A stretch of DNA of 53,021 nt from Myxococcota bacterium. Its GTDB lineage: Bacteria > Myxococcota_A > UBA9160 > JAFDET01. Below, in pieces: positions 15,594 to 25,800 of this stretch; the stretch's first letter is position 1; each line of letters starts with the position of its first letter. The stretch covers positions 1-53,021 of the forward strand of contig JANQFA010000108.1 in assembly GCA_028278065.1 (NCBI GenBank). The letters are read 5' to 3'. Under the pieces are notes generated by a model. It worked only from the letters and a program-made list of their open reading frames with translations. It searched no databases and was not told where the DNA came from. The position numbers were made by a program, and so were the translations under genes.

Positions 15594-18200
15594 GTGCCCT
15601 CGGAACGGAGACACGTGGCGGCCGTACGACTGCTCTTCCGGTTGACCTGCGTCGCACTCGCACTCCCGATCCTGCTGGCGGGGGTCGTGGGGCTGGGGGG
15701 CGTCCATGCGCCCGAGAGCGGTGCGGTGGGGCTCGCGCGCGACCTCTTCGTGCAGCTGCTCGGCGTCGCAGACGGGCTCATGGGGCTGGGTGTGTCCGGC
15801 GACGAGCTGGCCCACAACCTGAGCGATCCCCTGGTCCGCTACGCGGTTCCCGCCGTCGGCTTCGTGCTGCTGCTCGTCGGTCTCTGGCCGCGCGGCCGCA
15901 AGGAGTCGGACGACGAGCCCGCCGCCGAACGGGGCGAGGAGAAGACCCCGAAGATGGATCGCTCCTCGAAGCGCCGTGCCGACAAGCAGGTGAAGGAGCT
16001 GGTCAAGAACGGCCGGGTCACCGAGGCCGCCGAGCTGTGCCTCACCGCCGATCAGCCCGACAGGGCGGTCGAGCTCTTCGTGCAGTGCGAGGAGTTCCAG
16101 CGCGCCGCCGAGATCCGCCACGACCAGAACCGCTTCGAGGAAGCGGCCGAGTTCTACATCCAGGCGGGCCAGCACGAGAACGCAGCGACCCTGTTCGCGG
16201 AGAAGGAGGACTGGGCGGGCGCCGCGGAGGCGTTCGTCGAGGCCGGGCGCAAGAGCATGGCCGCCGAGATGTACGAGAAGGCAGGACAGAACGCCAAGGC
16301 GGCCCAGTGCTTCGAGGACTCCGGCTTCCCGCGACATGCGGCCCAGGCGTGGGTGCGCTGCCAGAACTGGGCCAACGCCGCCCGCTGCCTGGAAGACGTG
16401 ATCGCCGAGGAGGGCTCCAAGACCGGCGCCGGGGATCCCAAGAAGGACCGGGAGGTCAAGAAGCTCGTCCTCCAGTGCGGCAAGCTCCACGAGCAGGCGG
16501 GCGACCTCCAGGCCGCCGAGCGCATCCTGGAGCGCGGCGGCTGCTTCCCCGCCGCGGCCGAGGTCGCCACGCGCCTCGAGCACTTCGGCAAGGCCGCCGA
16601 GCTCTACCAGCGCTGCGGCGAGCCCCTCAAGGCGGCGGAGGCGCTGCGCAGCCTCGGCGAGGACAAGGCCGCCGCCCAGCTCGTCGGCGAATACCACCGC
16701 GACCGGGACGAGGACGCCGAGGCGGCCGCTGCCTTCGAGGAGGCGGGTGACTTCCTCGCGGCGGGCGATCTCTACCGCAAGTTCCAGGAGTTCGCGAAGG
16801 CCGGCGAGTGCTACGAGCGCAACCACGACAGCCTCCAGGCCGCCGAGATGTTCCGGCTGGCCGGGGACGCGGCGCGTGCCGCCGCAGCCTACGAGAGCGC
16901 CCGCCAGTTCAGCGAGGCCGCCGAGTGCTACGGGGAGGCGGGCGATCTGGCGCGGCAGGCGGATCTGCTCGTGAAGGCCGAGCGCTACCTCGAGGCGGGC
17001 CTCCTGCACCAGAAGCAGGGCAACGAGGACGAAGCGATCAAGATCCTGCAGAAGATCGACGCCGGCCACGCGGACGAGGCGCGTGCCTCGGCGGTGCTGG
17101 GTCGCATCTTCAAGAACAAGGGGATGTACTCACTCTCGATCAAGAAGCTCAGGCAGGCGCTGGGACAGCAGGAGCTGGATGCCAACAACATCGCCGCCTT
17201 CTTCGAGCTGGCGATCGTGTACGACGCCAACCGTCAGTTCCGCGACGCGGTGGACCTCTACGAGAAGATCCTGGCCTGCGACTACCACTACCGCGACGTG
17301 GAGGACCGCCTCGAGGCGGGGCGCGAGAAGCTGCGGCTGCAGGAGCTGAAGGAGGGGCCCCAGGCCCAGGGGGGCACCACCAGCGGGCAGTCCCTCACTC
17401 CTACCGGCAACGCGCGCTATCAGATCGTGGCGGAGCTGGGGCGCGGCGGCATGGGCATCGTCTACAAGGCCCAGGACACCGTCCTCGACCGCGTCGTGGC
17501 CTACAAGGTGCTGCCGGACGCGCTCAAGGAGAACCCGCAGGCACTCAAGAACTTCCTGCGCGAGGCCAAGAGCGCCGCGCAGCTGAACCACCCGAACATC
17601 GTCACCGTGTACGACGCCGGCGAGCAGGACGGCCGCTACTACATCGCGATGGAGTACGTGGACGGCACCACGCTGAAGGAGATCCTGAAGCGACGGGGGC
17701 CGATCGCGCCCGGCGGTGTCTCCCACGTGCTGGTGCAGATGTGTGAGGCCCTCGCCTACGCCCACGAGAAGAAGATCGTGCATCGCGACGTGAAGACCGC
17801 CAACACCATGTGGACCCGCGACAAGCAAGCCAAGATTATGGACTTCGGCCTCGCCAAGGTGCTGGAGGAGGTCCGCAACCACACGACCCTGGTCTCGGGA
17901 ACGCCCTACTACATGAGCCCGGAGCAGACGCTCGGGAAGAACGTCGACCACCGCACGGACCTGTACTCGCTGGGCGTGACCGTGTTCGAGCTGTGCACGG
18001 GCCGGCTGCCCTTCATGGAGGGCAACATCCCGTACCACCACGTCCACACGCCGGCGCCGGACGTGACGGACGTGAACCCCAAGGTCCCGGAGGCCCTCGC
18101 GCGAATCGTGCGGCGCTGCATGCAGAAGAAGCCGGACGACCGCTACGCTTCGGCACGCGAGATTCTGGCCGAGCTGCGCGGGACGCGCGGCCGCCGCTAG
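15594..18200 (+). CDS. Membrane-anchored helical-repeat protein with C-terminal Ser/Thr protein kinase domain
   Basis: The product has up to 868 residues. Two hydrophobic segments (about 11-30 and 83-102) anchor it, leaving most of the protein in the cytoplasm. Residues about 125-590 are short helical repeats of the TPR/clathrin-like kind (RAAEIRHDQNRFEEAAEFY, then AGQHENAATLFAEKEDWAG). A Hanks-type kinase fills about 608-865: GRGGMGIVYKA, K638, HRDVKTAN from H730, DFG at D750 and GTPYYMSPEQ. All catalytic residues are present. The kinase being C-terminal, after sensor-like repeats, is the reverse of the PknB layout. The first GTG is used here. A second GTG at 15615, with GGAG at 15607, is equally plausible. 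Targets are unknown. Confidence 0.9.
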   Translation: MPSERRHVAAVRLLFRLTCVALALPILLAGVVGLGGVHAPESGAVGLARDLFVQLLGVADGLMGLGVSGDELAHNLSDPLVRYAVPAVGFVLLLVGLWPRGRKESDDEPAAERGEEKTPKMDRSSKRRADKQVKELVKNGRVTEAAELCLTADQPDRAVELFVQCEEFQRAAEIRHDQNRFEEAAEFYIQAGQHENAATLFAEKEDWAGAAEAFVEAGRKSMAAEMYEKAGQNAKAAQCFEDSGFPRHAAQAWVRCQNWANAARCLEDVIAEEGSKTGAGDPKKDREVKKLVLQCGKLHEQAGDLQAAERILERGGCFPAAAEVATRLEHFGKAAELYQRCGEPLKAAEALRSLGEDKAAAQLVGEYHRDRDEDAEAAAAFEEAGDFLAAGDLYRKFQEFAKAGECYERNHDSLQAAEMFRLAGDAARAAAAYESARQFSEAAECYGEAGDLARQADLLVKAERYLEAGLLHQKQGNEDEAIKILQKIDAGHADEARASAVLGRIFKNKGMYSLSIKKLRQALGQQELDANNIAAFFELAIVYDANRQFRDAVDLYEKILACDYHYRDVEDRLEAGREKLRLQELKEGPQAQGGTTSGQSLTPTGNARYQIVAELGRGGMGIVYKAQDTVLDRVVAYKVLPDALKENPQALKNFLREAKSAAQLNHPNIVTVYDAGEQDGRYYIAMEYVDGTTLKEILKRRGPIAPGGVSHVLVQMCEALAYAHEKKIVHRDVKTANTMWTRDKQAKIMDFGLAKVLEEVRNHTTLVSGTPYYMSPEQTLGKNVDHRTDLYSLGVTVFELCTGRLPFMEGNIPYHHVHTPAPDVTDVNPKVPEALARIVRRCMQKKPDDRYASAREILAELRGTRGRR

Positions 18201-18201
18201 C

Positions 18202-18243
18202 GGTCCCGCAGGGTCGGACCGAGCCCTCCCCCGAGGGGGAAGG
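18202..18243 (+). terminator. Tandem hairpins downstream of the kinase gene
   Basis: GGTCC / GGACC (18202-18220) and a C-run / G-run hairpin (CCTCCCCC-GA-GGGGGAAGG, about 18225-18243) follow the stop directly. There is no T tract, so termination is a guess based on position. Confidence 0.35.
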
Positions 18244-18255
18244 TGACGCGGGTCC

Positions 18256-18271
18256 GTGACGGGATCGTCAC
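18256..18271. promoter_or_regulatory. GTGACG-N4-CGTCAC dyad, candidate enhancer site upstream of lpxC
   Basis: This is a perfect 6-bp inverted repeat. More GTGA-type half-sites lie nearby at about 18243 and 18287. It lies about 140-155 bp upstream of the sigma-54-like -24 element, a usual distance for the binding site of an enhancer-binding protein. Which protein binds is unknown. Confidence 0.4.
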
Positions 18272-18410
18272 AAGCGTAACCGGACCATCACGCAAATCGC
18301 GCGCGCCGCGAGCAGGTGTACCCCTGAGGTGTTTCCCCTTCGCGAGAATTTTCCTCGCGTTAACGAAGGATTAAACCTCCCGCGAAGCGAGGGGTTGGCT
18401 AGCTTTCGTG

Positions 18411-18426
18411 CGGCACGGAGCTTGCT
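18411..18426 (+). promoter_or_regulatory. Sigma-54 promoter (-24/-12) upstream of lpxC
   Basis: CGGCACGGAGCTTGCT matches the sigma-54 consensus TGGCACG-N4-TTGCW except for the first base. GG (18412-18413) and GC (18424-18425) are exactly 10 bp apart. It lies 102 bp before the lpxC GTG. The rest of the 327-bp gap after the kinase gene holds an AT-richer stretch (about 18340-18375) but no convincing gene. Confidence 0.6.
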
Positions 18427-18527
18427 TAGATCAGGGGCAGCTTCATGGCTCCTTCAGGTGGGAGCGATGGAAGCGCGCATGCCGGAGAGGGCAAGCGTCG
18501 CACGACATTTCGGGGGGGGCGTCGAGC

Positions 18528-19439
18528 GTGTTTCAACGGACCATCGCTGAGAAGGTGAGCTGCACCGGGATCGGGCTGCACAGTGGCGCACCCGTCCAGC
18601 TGACCCTCGAGCCGGCCAGGGCCAACTCGGGGATCGTCTTCGAGCGGACCGACGGCGGCGTGCCGATCGACGTGCCGGCCCGGCCGGAGAGCGTCTCGGC
18701 CACGCTCAACGCGACCACCCTGGGGCTCGGGAGCGCTCGTGTGGGCACGGTCGAGCACCTGCTCGCCGCCCTCTACGGGCTGGGCATCGACAACGTGCGG
18801 GTGCAGGTGCAGGGGCCCGAGATCCCCGTGATGGACGGCAGTGCCGCCTCCTTCGTCTACCTGATCCGCCAGGCCGGGGTCTACGAGCAGGATGCACCGC
18901 GACGGGTCCTGCGCGTGGCCGAACCGATCGAGGTGCACGACGGGCCCAAGCGGATCCGTGTCGAGCCGGCCCGCTCGCTTCGCGTCACCTACCGGGTCGA
19001 CTTCTCGCATCCCACCATCGGCCGCCAGTCGGTCGAGGGGCTCGAGCTGGGCGACGGCGGCTTCGAGAACGAGCTCTGCCGGGCGCGGACCTTCGGCTTC
19101 CTGCACGAGGTGGAGGCGCTCTGGCGCGCGGGTCTGGCCCGAGGGGGATCGCTCGAGAACACCATCGTCCTCGACGAGGACGGCGTCATGAATCCCGAAG
19201 GCCTGCGCTGGAACGACGAGTTCGTACGCCACAAGATCCTCGATCTGGTCGGGGACCTGGCGCTCCTCGGGATGCCGGTGGAGGGTCACCTGATCGTGGA
19301 GCGCGGCGGGCATGCGCTGCACCAGCGGATGGTGTCCGAGCTGGCACGCCGCATTCCGGCCTGGAGTCAGCCGGCGACCGTCGCCGACGCGCGCCCGGCC
19401 CGTGCCGCCTTCCCGATCCGCATGCCCGCCACGGCCTAG
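18528..19439 (+). CDS. lpxC: UDP-3-O-acyl-N-acetylglucosamine deacetylase
   Basis: The 303-residue product catalyses the committed step of lipid A synthesis. The zinc ligands are H77, H235 and D239, with E76 and H262 as catalytic residues by analogy with E. coli E78 and H265. Supporting segments are GTVEHLLAALYGLGIDN, PVMDGSAASFV, RARTFGFLHEVEAL and NDEFVRHKILDLVGDLALLG. The GTG at 18528 gives VFQRTIAEKVSCTGIGLHSG, the usual N-terminus, and follows a run of G (18512-18519). The upstream extension of the frame does not resemble the family. The last bases share CTAG with the convergent PilZ gene. Confidence 0.94.
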   Translation: MFQRTIAEKVSCTGIGLHSGAPVQLTLEPARANSGIVFERTDGGVPIDVPARPESVSATLNATTLGLGSARVGTVEHLLAALYGLGIDNVRVQVQGPEIPVMDGSAASFVYLIRQAGVYEQDAPRRVLRVAEPIEVHDGPKRIRVEPARSLRVTYRVDFSHPTIGRQSVEGLELGDGGFENELCRARTFGFLHEVEALWRAGLARGGSLENTIVLDEDGVMNPEGLRWNDEFVRHKILDLVGDLALLGMPVEGHLIVERGGHALHQRMVSELARRIPAWSQPATVADARPARAAFPIRMPATA

Positions 19440-19825
19440 TCGCGGGGCGTCGCTCCGAGGACGCGGGTCGGGATCCGCTCCAGCTGGCGGGCGAGACGGG
19501 TCTGGGCGTTCTTGTCCTGGAAGGCGATGCCCATCCCGCGCCCCGATGCCGGGATCCCGGGTGTCGCGGCGTCGTTGGCCCAGACCACGCGTGCCGGGAG
19601 CTCGTGCACCTCCGCGCCCCCAGGCAGGCGGAAGCGCATGCGGAGCTGGGTGCGGGCCGGCAGGGGCTCTTCGCTCGGAACGAAGAGGCCGCCGGCGCCG
19701 AGGGTGGTGGCCGTGGCCGTGCCGATGCGACCGTCGCCCTCGACGATCCAGCTCACCTCGAGACGCACGGTGAGTCGCCGGTAGCGGCGCTTGTCCGCAG
19801 CGCCCGCGCGTACCTCAGACGTCAT
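19436..19825 (-). CDS. PilZ-domain protein
   Basis: The 129-residue protein has the basic RRYRRLTVRLEVSW start of a PilZ domain and a GAGGLFV turn followed by the VVWANDAATPG and GIAFQD strands. It resembles the myxobacterial-type PilZ subgroup. The D/N-x-S-x-x-G c-di-GMP motif is altered (TTLGAGG), so nucleotide binding is uncertain. Its ATG lies 11 bp inside the end of the giant TPR gene, which implies coupled translation and perhaps a shared process. Confidence 0.82.
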   Translation of the reverse strand: MTSEVRAGAADKRRYRRLTVRLEVSWIVEGDGRIGTATATTLGAGGLFVPSEEPLPARTQLRMRFRLPGGAEVHELPARVVWANDAATPGIPASGRGMGIAFQDKNAQTRLARQLERIPTRVLGATPRD

Positions 19826-22800
19826 CGAGCCAGGCCAGCACCACGCGGCGGAGCAGAGCCACGGCCGCGGGCGAGGCGTCCAGGACGGCGCTGAGATCGC
19901 CGTCGGCGCCCGGGTCCTCGGCCACGCCGTCGCCCTCCCGGGAGATCAGCGCGATCAACGCCGTGCGCAGGTCGCCTCCCAGGCGATCCAGCGCCTCGAG
20001 GTGCGCCAGCGTGCGCAGGTCGCTACGCCACGCGGACCAGTCGATGTCGGCGATCTCGGCCGGCTCGATCGAGCCGAGCTCGCGGCGCAAGCGGCGTCGA
20101 GCGCGCCGACCCAGCTCCGCGGAGAGCCGATTCACCCGCGGACCATCGCCGTGGACCTGCTCCGCGTCCGTGGCCAGCTCGGCGACGATGCGCAGCACCT
20201 CGGCGACGGCCTCGTCGTCGAGCGGCACGAGGCCGGGCGCGGCGAGCGCGCCCTCGGCCGCCAGCGCCTCGGCGCGGAAGCGCACCTGCGGGTCGTTGCC
20301 CTCCACCTCCGAGGTGGCCTCGGCGGGTGCGTCGAGCGCGCGTCCGATCTCCTCGGCGGCGCTCGTCGCCAGACTGCGCGCGCACTCCCAGACCGGGTTC
20401 TCCATGCGTGCCTGTCCGCCGAGCCTCAGCGAGATCGCCTCCGGGGCGGCCCGGCGCTCGCCGGGCGCGGCCGCTCCCAGGGCGTCGAGGATCGCGTGGC
20501 CGTGGCTGACCGAATCGGCCTTGCCGCGGCCCTCGGCGATGCGCAGCACCCCGCGCAGGAAGACGGGGTCGCCGGGTCGGATCTCGAGCAGGTCGCGGTG
20601 TCGCGCGAGCGCCTCGTCCCAGTCGTCCCGACGGTGCACCAGCAGGCCGGCGAGTGCGGCGTGCGCGTCGCGGAAGCGCGGGTTCGCGGCCAGCGCCGCG
20701 CGATAGGCGTCCAGCCCTTCCTCCACGCGCTCCAGCGGTCCGGCGAGGAGGCGGCCGCGCTGGAAGTGGACCGCCGCCAGCTCCTCGGTCGCTGCCTCGG
20801 GATGAGCGTCCGCGAAGCGCGTGAGGGCGTCGGCCGCGGCACCCCACTCGCCGAGCGCGCGCAGGATGCGCGCCTGGGCCAGGGCTGCGCCGGTGGCGCG
20901 GGGGTCGGACTCGGCGGCGAGGCCCCAGGCGTCGGCGGCGGCGCGGCGCTCGCCGCGCTGCTCGAGCATGCGCGCCTGGAGAGTGGCCAGCCGGGCCCGG
21001 ATGTCGCCGTCGCTGGCGTGGCCGAGGCCCGCGGTGGCGAGCTCGAGCGCCTCGTCCAGCCGGTCGCTCTCGGCGAGTCGCGTCGTGAGGAGGAGGTGGG
21101 CGTCGGCGCTGGCGGGGTCGGCCTCGAGGGCGCGGAGCAGGTGTCCCTCGGCCGCGCCTTCATCGGCGTCGCGCGCGAGGGTGAGCTCCGCCACGCGCAC
21201 CAGCTGGCGCGCGCGGATCTCGGGGGCGGCCACCTCCGCCCAGGCGAGTCGCGCGGTCAGCGCGTCGTCGAGGCGCCCGGCGCGCTCGTGCACGCGCACG
21301 ATCCCGCTGCGCGCGTCGTCGCAGCCCGCGTCGAGGTCCAGAGCCTCGCTGTAGCGGATCAACGCCGCGTCCAGCTCTCCGGCGGCCTCGAGAGCCGACC
21401 CGAGCAGCGAGAGGTGCTCGACCCGCTCCGGATAGGGCTCGTCGCCGTCCGCCTCGACGCGCCGCTCCAGGGCGCGTCGCGCGCCCTCGATCTCGCCCAT
21501 CGCGTAGAGGACGCAGCCCTCCACGGCCAGTGCGTCCAGCGAGTCGGGCTCGACCGCGCGCGCGGTGGTCGCGAAGCGCGCTGCCGCCTCCAGGTCGCCG
21601 CGCGCCTGGGCTGCTCGCGCACCCACCAGGGCCGTGGCGAGCAGCACTTCGGGCTCGAGGCTGTCTCGTGCCGTCGCCAGGTCGAGGGTCTGGCCGGCGG
21701 CTGCCTCCGCCTCCTCGGCGTGGGAGAGGTGCTCGGCCAGCCGGGCGCGCCCGGCGTGGGCGGCCGCCGAGGCGGGGTCGCGCTCGGTCGCCTGGCGCAG
21801 CCACTCGAGGGCGCGCTCCGGCTCGGGCTTCTCCAGCAGCTCCGCCGCCCGCACGAGACAGGACGCGCCCTCGGCGTCGCGGCTGACGGCGGCGCAGCGA
21901 GACCAGGCCTCGGCGGCCTCGCCCGGACGCTGCAGGCTCTCGAGCAGGCGGCCGCGTGCCCGCCACAGATCGGCGTCGTCGGCATCGCTCGCGATCCCGC
22001 GATCCACGCGCGCGAGGGACTCCTCGTGGCGGCCGAGCGACTCGAGCAGCTCCGCCAGCTCGAGGTGGTCGGCGGCCGCAGCTCCCGAGCGCGGGTCTTC
22101 ACACCAGCGCGTCAGCTCGACCGCGCAGGCGTCGAGGTCTCCGCACTCGCGCAGGAGGTGGGTGAGGAGGCGCAGGCGCGGCGGCTCGAGCGGCTCCAGC
22201 CCGTCGGCCTCGCGCAGCGCAGCGACGGCGCGTCCTCCGTCCTCCAGGCGGCTGCAGGCGAGGTCCGCCAGCTGCAGGTGCACCGCACGGCGTCGCGCGG
22301 GATCGGCGTCGCCGAGGAGATCGATCTCACTGCTGTAGAAGTCGGCGGCGCCGCGCCAGTCCTCCATCGCCTCGCAGAGCGACTCGAGCGCGCGCACCGC
22401 GGCGAGATCGCCCGGCATCGCCTCCAGTGCGCTCGCGAAGGCGCGGCTGGCCCGGGTCGTCGACCCGAGGCGTCGCCAGGCGACCTCGCCGAGGGCGCGC
22501 TGCAGGGCGGCACGCTCGGCTGCGGGGGCGTCCCCGCGAGCCGCGATCTCGCGTTCCAGCGCATCGGCCATGGCCTCGAAGTCGCCGCGCCGCTCGGCCG
22601 TGCGCCGCAGACCGCGCAGGGCATCCAGGCAGTCCGGCTCGGCTTCGAGGGCGCTGGCGTAGGCGTCGGCGGCCCCGCTCGGCGCGTGGAGCTTCTCCTC
22701 GCGAAGGCGACCCAGCTCGATCCAGCCGCTCGCGTCGGGTCGTCGCTCGAGCCGCGCGGCCAGCCGCGCGGCCAGCTCGGTGTGCGTGCCGTAGCGACGC

Positions 22801-25800
22801 AGCGCTGCGAGGAGCGCGACCTCGGCGGCGTCGCGCTCGCTCGCCGCCAGCTCGTCGTCGGCATCGGGAGCCGGTGCGTCGACGAGCGCCCGCAGGTGTC
22901 GCAGTGCCGCGTCGGGCTCGCCCAGTCGGCGCCCGTAGGCGTCGGCCAGCGTGCGGTGGAGCTCGCGACGACGCTCCGCAAAGACCGGGTCCTGCCCGTC
23001 CAGGGCACCCAGCTCGGCCTCCGCCACCTCGGCCCACGCCGCGGTGCGGCCGGTTGCGAGGAGCGTCTGGCCCAGCGACTGGAGGATCTCGGGCCGGGCA
23101 CCCTCCCGCCCCTCGAGGGCGACGCGCAGGTGGTCGACCGCCCGGCCAGGCTCGCAGAGCGGGCCGCGGTACAGGTCGGCAAGCGTCCGTTGCAGGGCCG
23201 CGCGCGCGTCGGGTGGCGCCGTCTGCAGGCGGCGCTCGAGGATCTCGGCGCGGTCGCGTACGCGTCCCGCGGCCCGGTAGTGCCGGTCGAGCTCGGCGAG
23301 CACCTCGTCGCTGGTCGCATCCTCGGCGGCTGCCTTCTCCAAAGCCGCGACCGCGCGCGGGGCCGAGTCGAGGTCGCGTTCGAGGACGCCCGCGATCTCG
23401 AGCTGCAGCCGTCGGCGCGCGGCGCCATCGCGCACCAGCTCGACCTGGGCCTCGAGACTCCGCAGCAGGGCCTCGGGCCGGCCGGCGCGCCGGTGCACGT
23501 CGGCGACGCGAGCCACCACCTCCGCGTCCTGGGGCCGCTCGGCGCGCAGGCGCTCCAGCCAGGGGAGAGCCGCGTCGGGCGAGAGATGCTCGGACGCGAT
23601 GCGCGTGCCTCGCTCGAGGAGGGCGAGGCGCTCCCCGCCGGAGGTGCGCTGGACCTCGATGTGCAGCTCGTCCAGGTGGGCGCGCCAGTCGCCCACCTGC
23701 TCGAGGATCGCGAGGAGGGCGGCGCGGACCTTCGGGTCGTCGGGGGCCAGCACGGCGGCCTCGCGGAAGCAGGCCACGGCCTCGTCGCTGCGCTCGAGGG
23801 GACCGGCCAGGACCTGGCCGCGTCGCAGCAGCAGGTTGGCGCGCTGCTCTCGATCGGACGTGCAGTCGAGGAGCGCGCCGTCGAGGAGCTCCAGGAGGGC
23901 GTCGGGCGAGCCGAGCGTCTCGGCCAGCTCGAGTGCACGCTGCCGTGCGTCGGCGTGGCCGGGGTCCACCTCGAGGACGCGCCGCAGGTGTACGAGGGCC
24001 TCTTCCGGCCGCCCGAGCGCGGACATCACCTGCGCCAGCTCGCTGCGCACGGGTACTTCGTCTGTGCCGGCGAGACCGGGGAGCCGCGCTTCGAGGAGGC
24101 GCACCAGCGCCTCCCCGTCCCCCGCCTCGCGATGGAGCTCGCAGAGGGCCTCTCCGGCGGCGGCGTCTCCGGGCCGCCAGGCCAGTACGTCGCGCCACGC
24201 GGCGACCGCGGCGTCGCGCTCGCCCCGGGCGGCGAGGGCCGTGCCCAGCCTGGCGCTCCAGTCGGCCCGCGCGTCGGAGTCGCGGCAGGAGTCGACCATG
24301 CGCTTGGCCAGCGCGAGGACGGCTTCCTCTCGACCCGTCCGTTCCAGGAGGTCGGCCAGCGGGGTCGCGGCCTCGGCGAGCGTATTCCCGGTCGGGTCGC
24401 CGAGGGCCGCGTTCACGGCGGGCTCGAGGGTGGCGATGGCGGCCTCCGCGTCGCAGAGGACCTGGTGCTGGAGCTGGGCGATCTGGACACGCAGCGCGCC
24501 GGCCGCAGCCCGATCGGGTACCGGCGCGGTCTCGATGAGCTCCACGCGCGTCGCGAGGAGCTCCACGAGCTCGGCGGTGCGGCCCTCGCGTCGGTGGTGG
24601 TCGGTGAGCAGGGCGACCGCGTCGGCGTGGCCGGGCTCGAGCTCGAGGACCCGTTCGAGATGGCGGCGAGCGGCGTCGGCGTCTTCGATCTCCTCGGCCA
24701 GACGGGCTGCGCGACAGCGCAGGGCCACCTCTCCGGGCGGCTCTCGGGGCGTTTCGAGGGCCGTGTCCAGCGCCTGGAGCGCCGCCTCCCGCCGCCCCGC
24801 CTTCTCGTGCAGCTCAGCCAGCCGCTCGAAGAGCTCGAGCCGCTCCGGACTCCGGGTCGCTGCCGCCTCGAGGTGCTCGGCGGCGCCCTCCGGATCCCCG
24901 AGCCGCAGGCAGATCTCGACCAGGCGCTCGCGGGTCTCGAGTGCCTCGCCGTCCTCCGCCTCCGCGGCGCGCGCTTCGAGGCGCTCCCGCAGCGGCTCCC
25001 ACGCGCCCTGGCGTTCGAGGAGCCGGATCAGATGCGGGTCGGCCTGGCGCGCGCTGTCGCCGCCGGCCTCCACCAGATCCGCGTAGACGCGGCGCGCCTC
25101 GTCGAGCCGTCCCAGCCGCTGCTCCAGAAGGGCTGCGCGTTCCAGCTGGACGCTCGCCCACTCGTCGCCGTCGTCGGCGCGTCGGGCGCGCTCGGCCAGC
25201 ACCCAGGCCAGCGTCTCGTCATCGCCGGCACCCCGGGCACAGGCCTCCACTCCGTCCAGGGGCACGATTCCGCGCGGATCGTCGCGCTCGTACCGCTCGT
25301 AGGCTGCGCGGTAGAGCGGCGCGGCCTGCTCGAACTGGCCCAGATGCGTCCGCAATACGCCGGCGCGGCGCAGATCCAGCTCCATGGCCTCGGGCGAGTC
25401 GTCTTCCAGCGTCTGGCGTCGCTCCGCCAGCCGCTGGGCCAGCTCCTCGAAGCGCCGCGTCCGCTCGAGGGCCGACTCCAGACGTTCGTCCACGTCCTCG
25501 GGTGCGTCGGGATCCTCCACGAGGCGCCAGAGCACGACCACCGCAGCGTCGGGATCCTCGAGGTCGTCGCAGAGCAGCCGCGCCAGCTCCGCCAGGACGC
25601 CGGCCCGCTCGGGCGGTGTCTCGCGCTCGGCCAGGGTGCGCAGGGCGCGTGCCCGCTCCGGCAGGCGCCCGGCTCGCCGCAGGTGCTCGGCGAGCGAGCG
25701 CAGGAGCTCGAGGTCGTCGGGGCTCGCCTCGCAGGCGTGCTGCAGGTGGTCGGCGGCCTCGCCCGGGAGATCCGCGTCCGAGAAGAGCGCGGCCAGGCGC

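Noticed and set aside
18467..18550. A 27-codon frame overlapping the lpxC start as a possible leader peptide
   Set aside because: The ribosome-binding site spacing is poor, it is out of frame with lpxC, and other frames in the same stretch are open too. Nothing sets it apart from chance.
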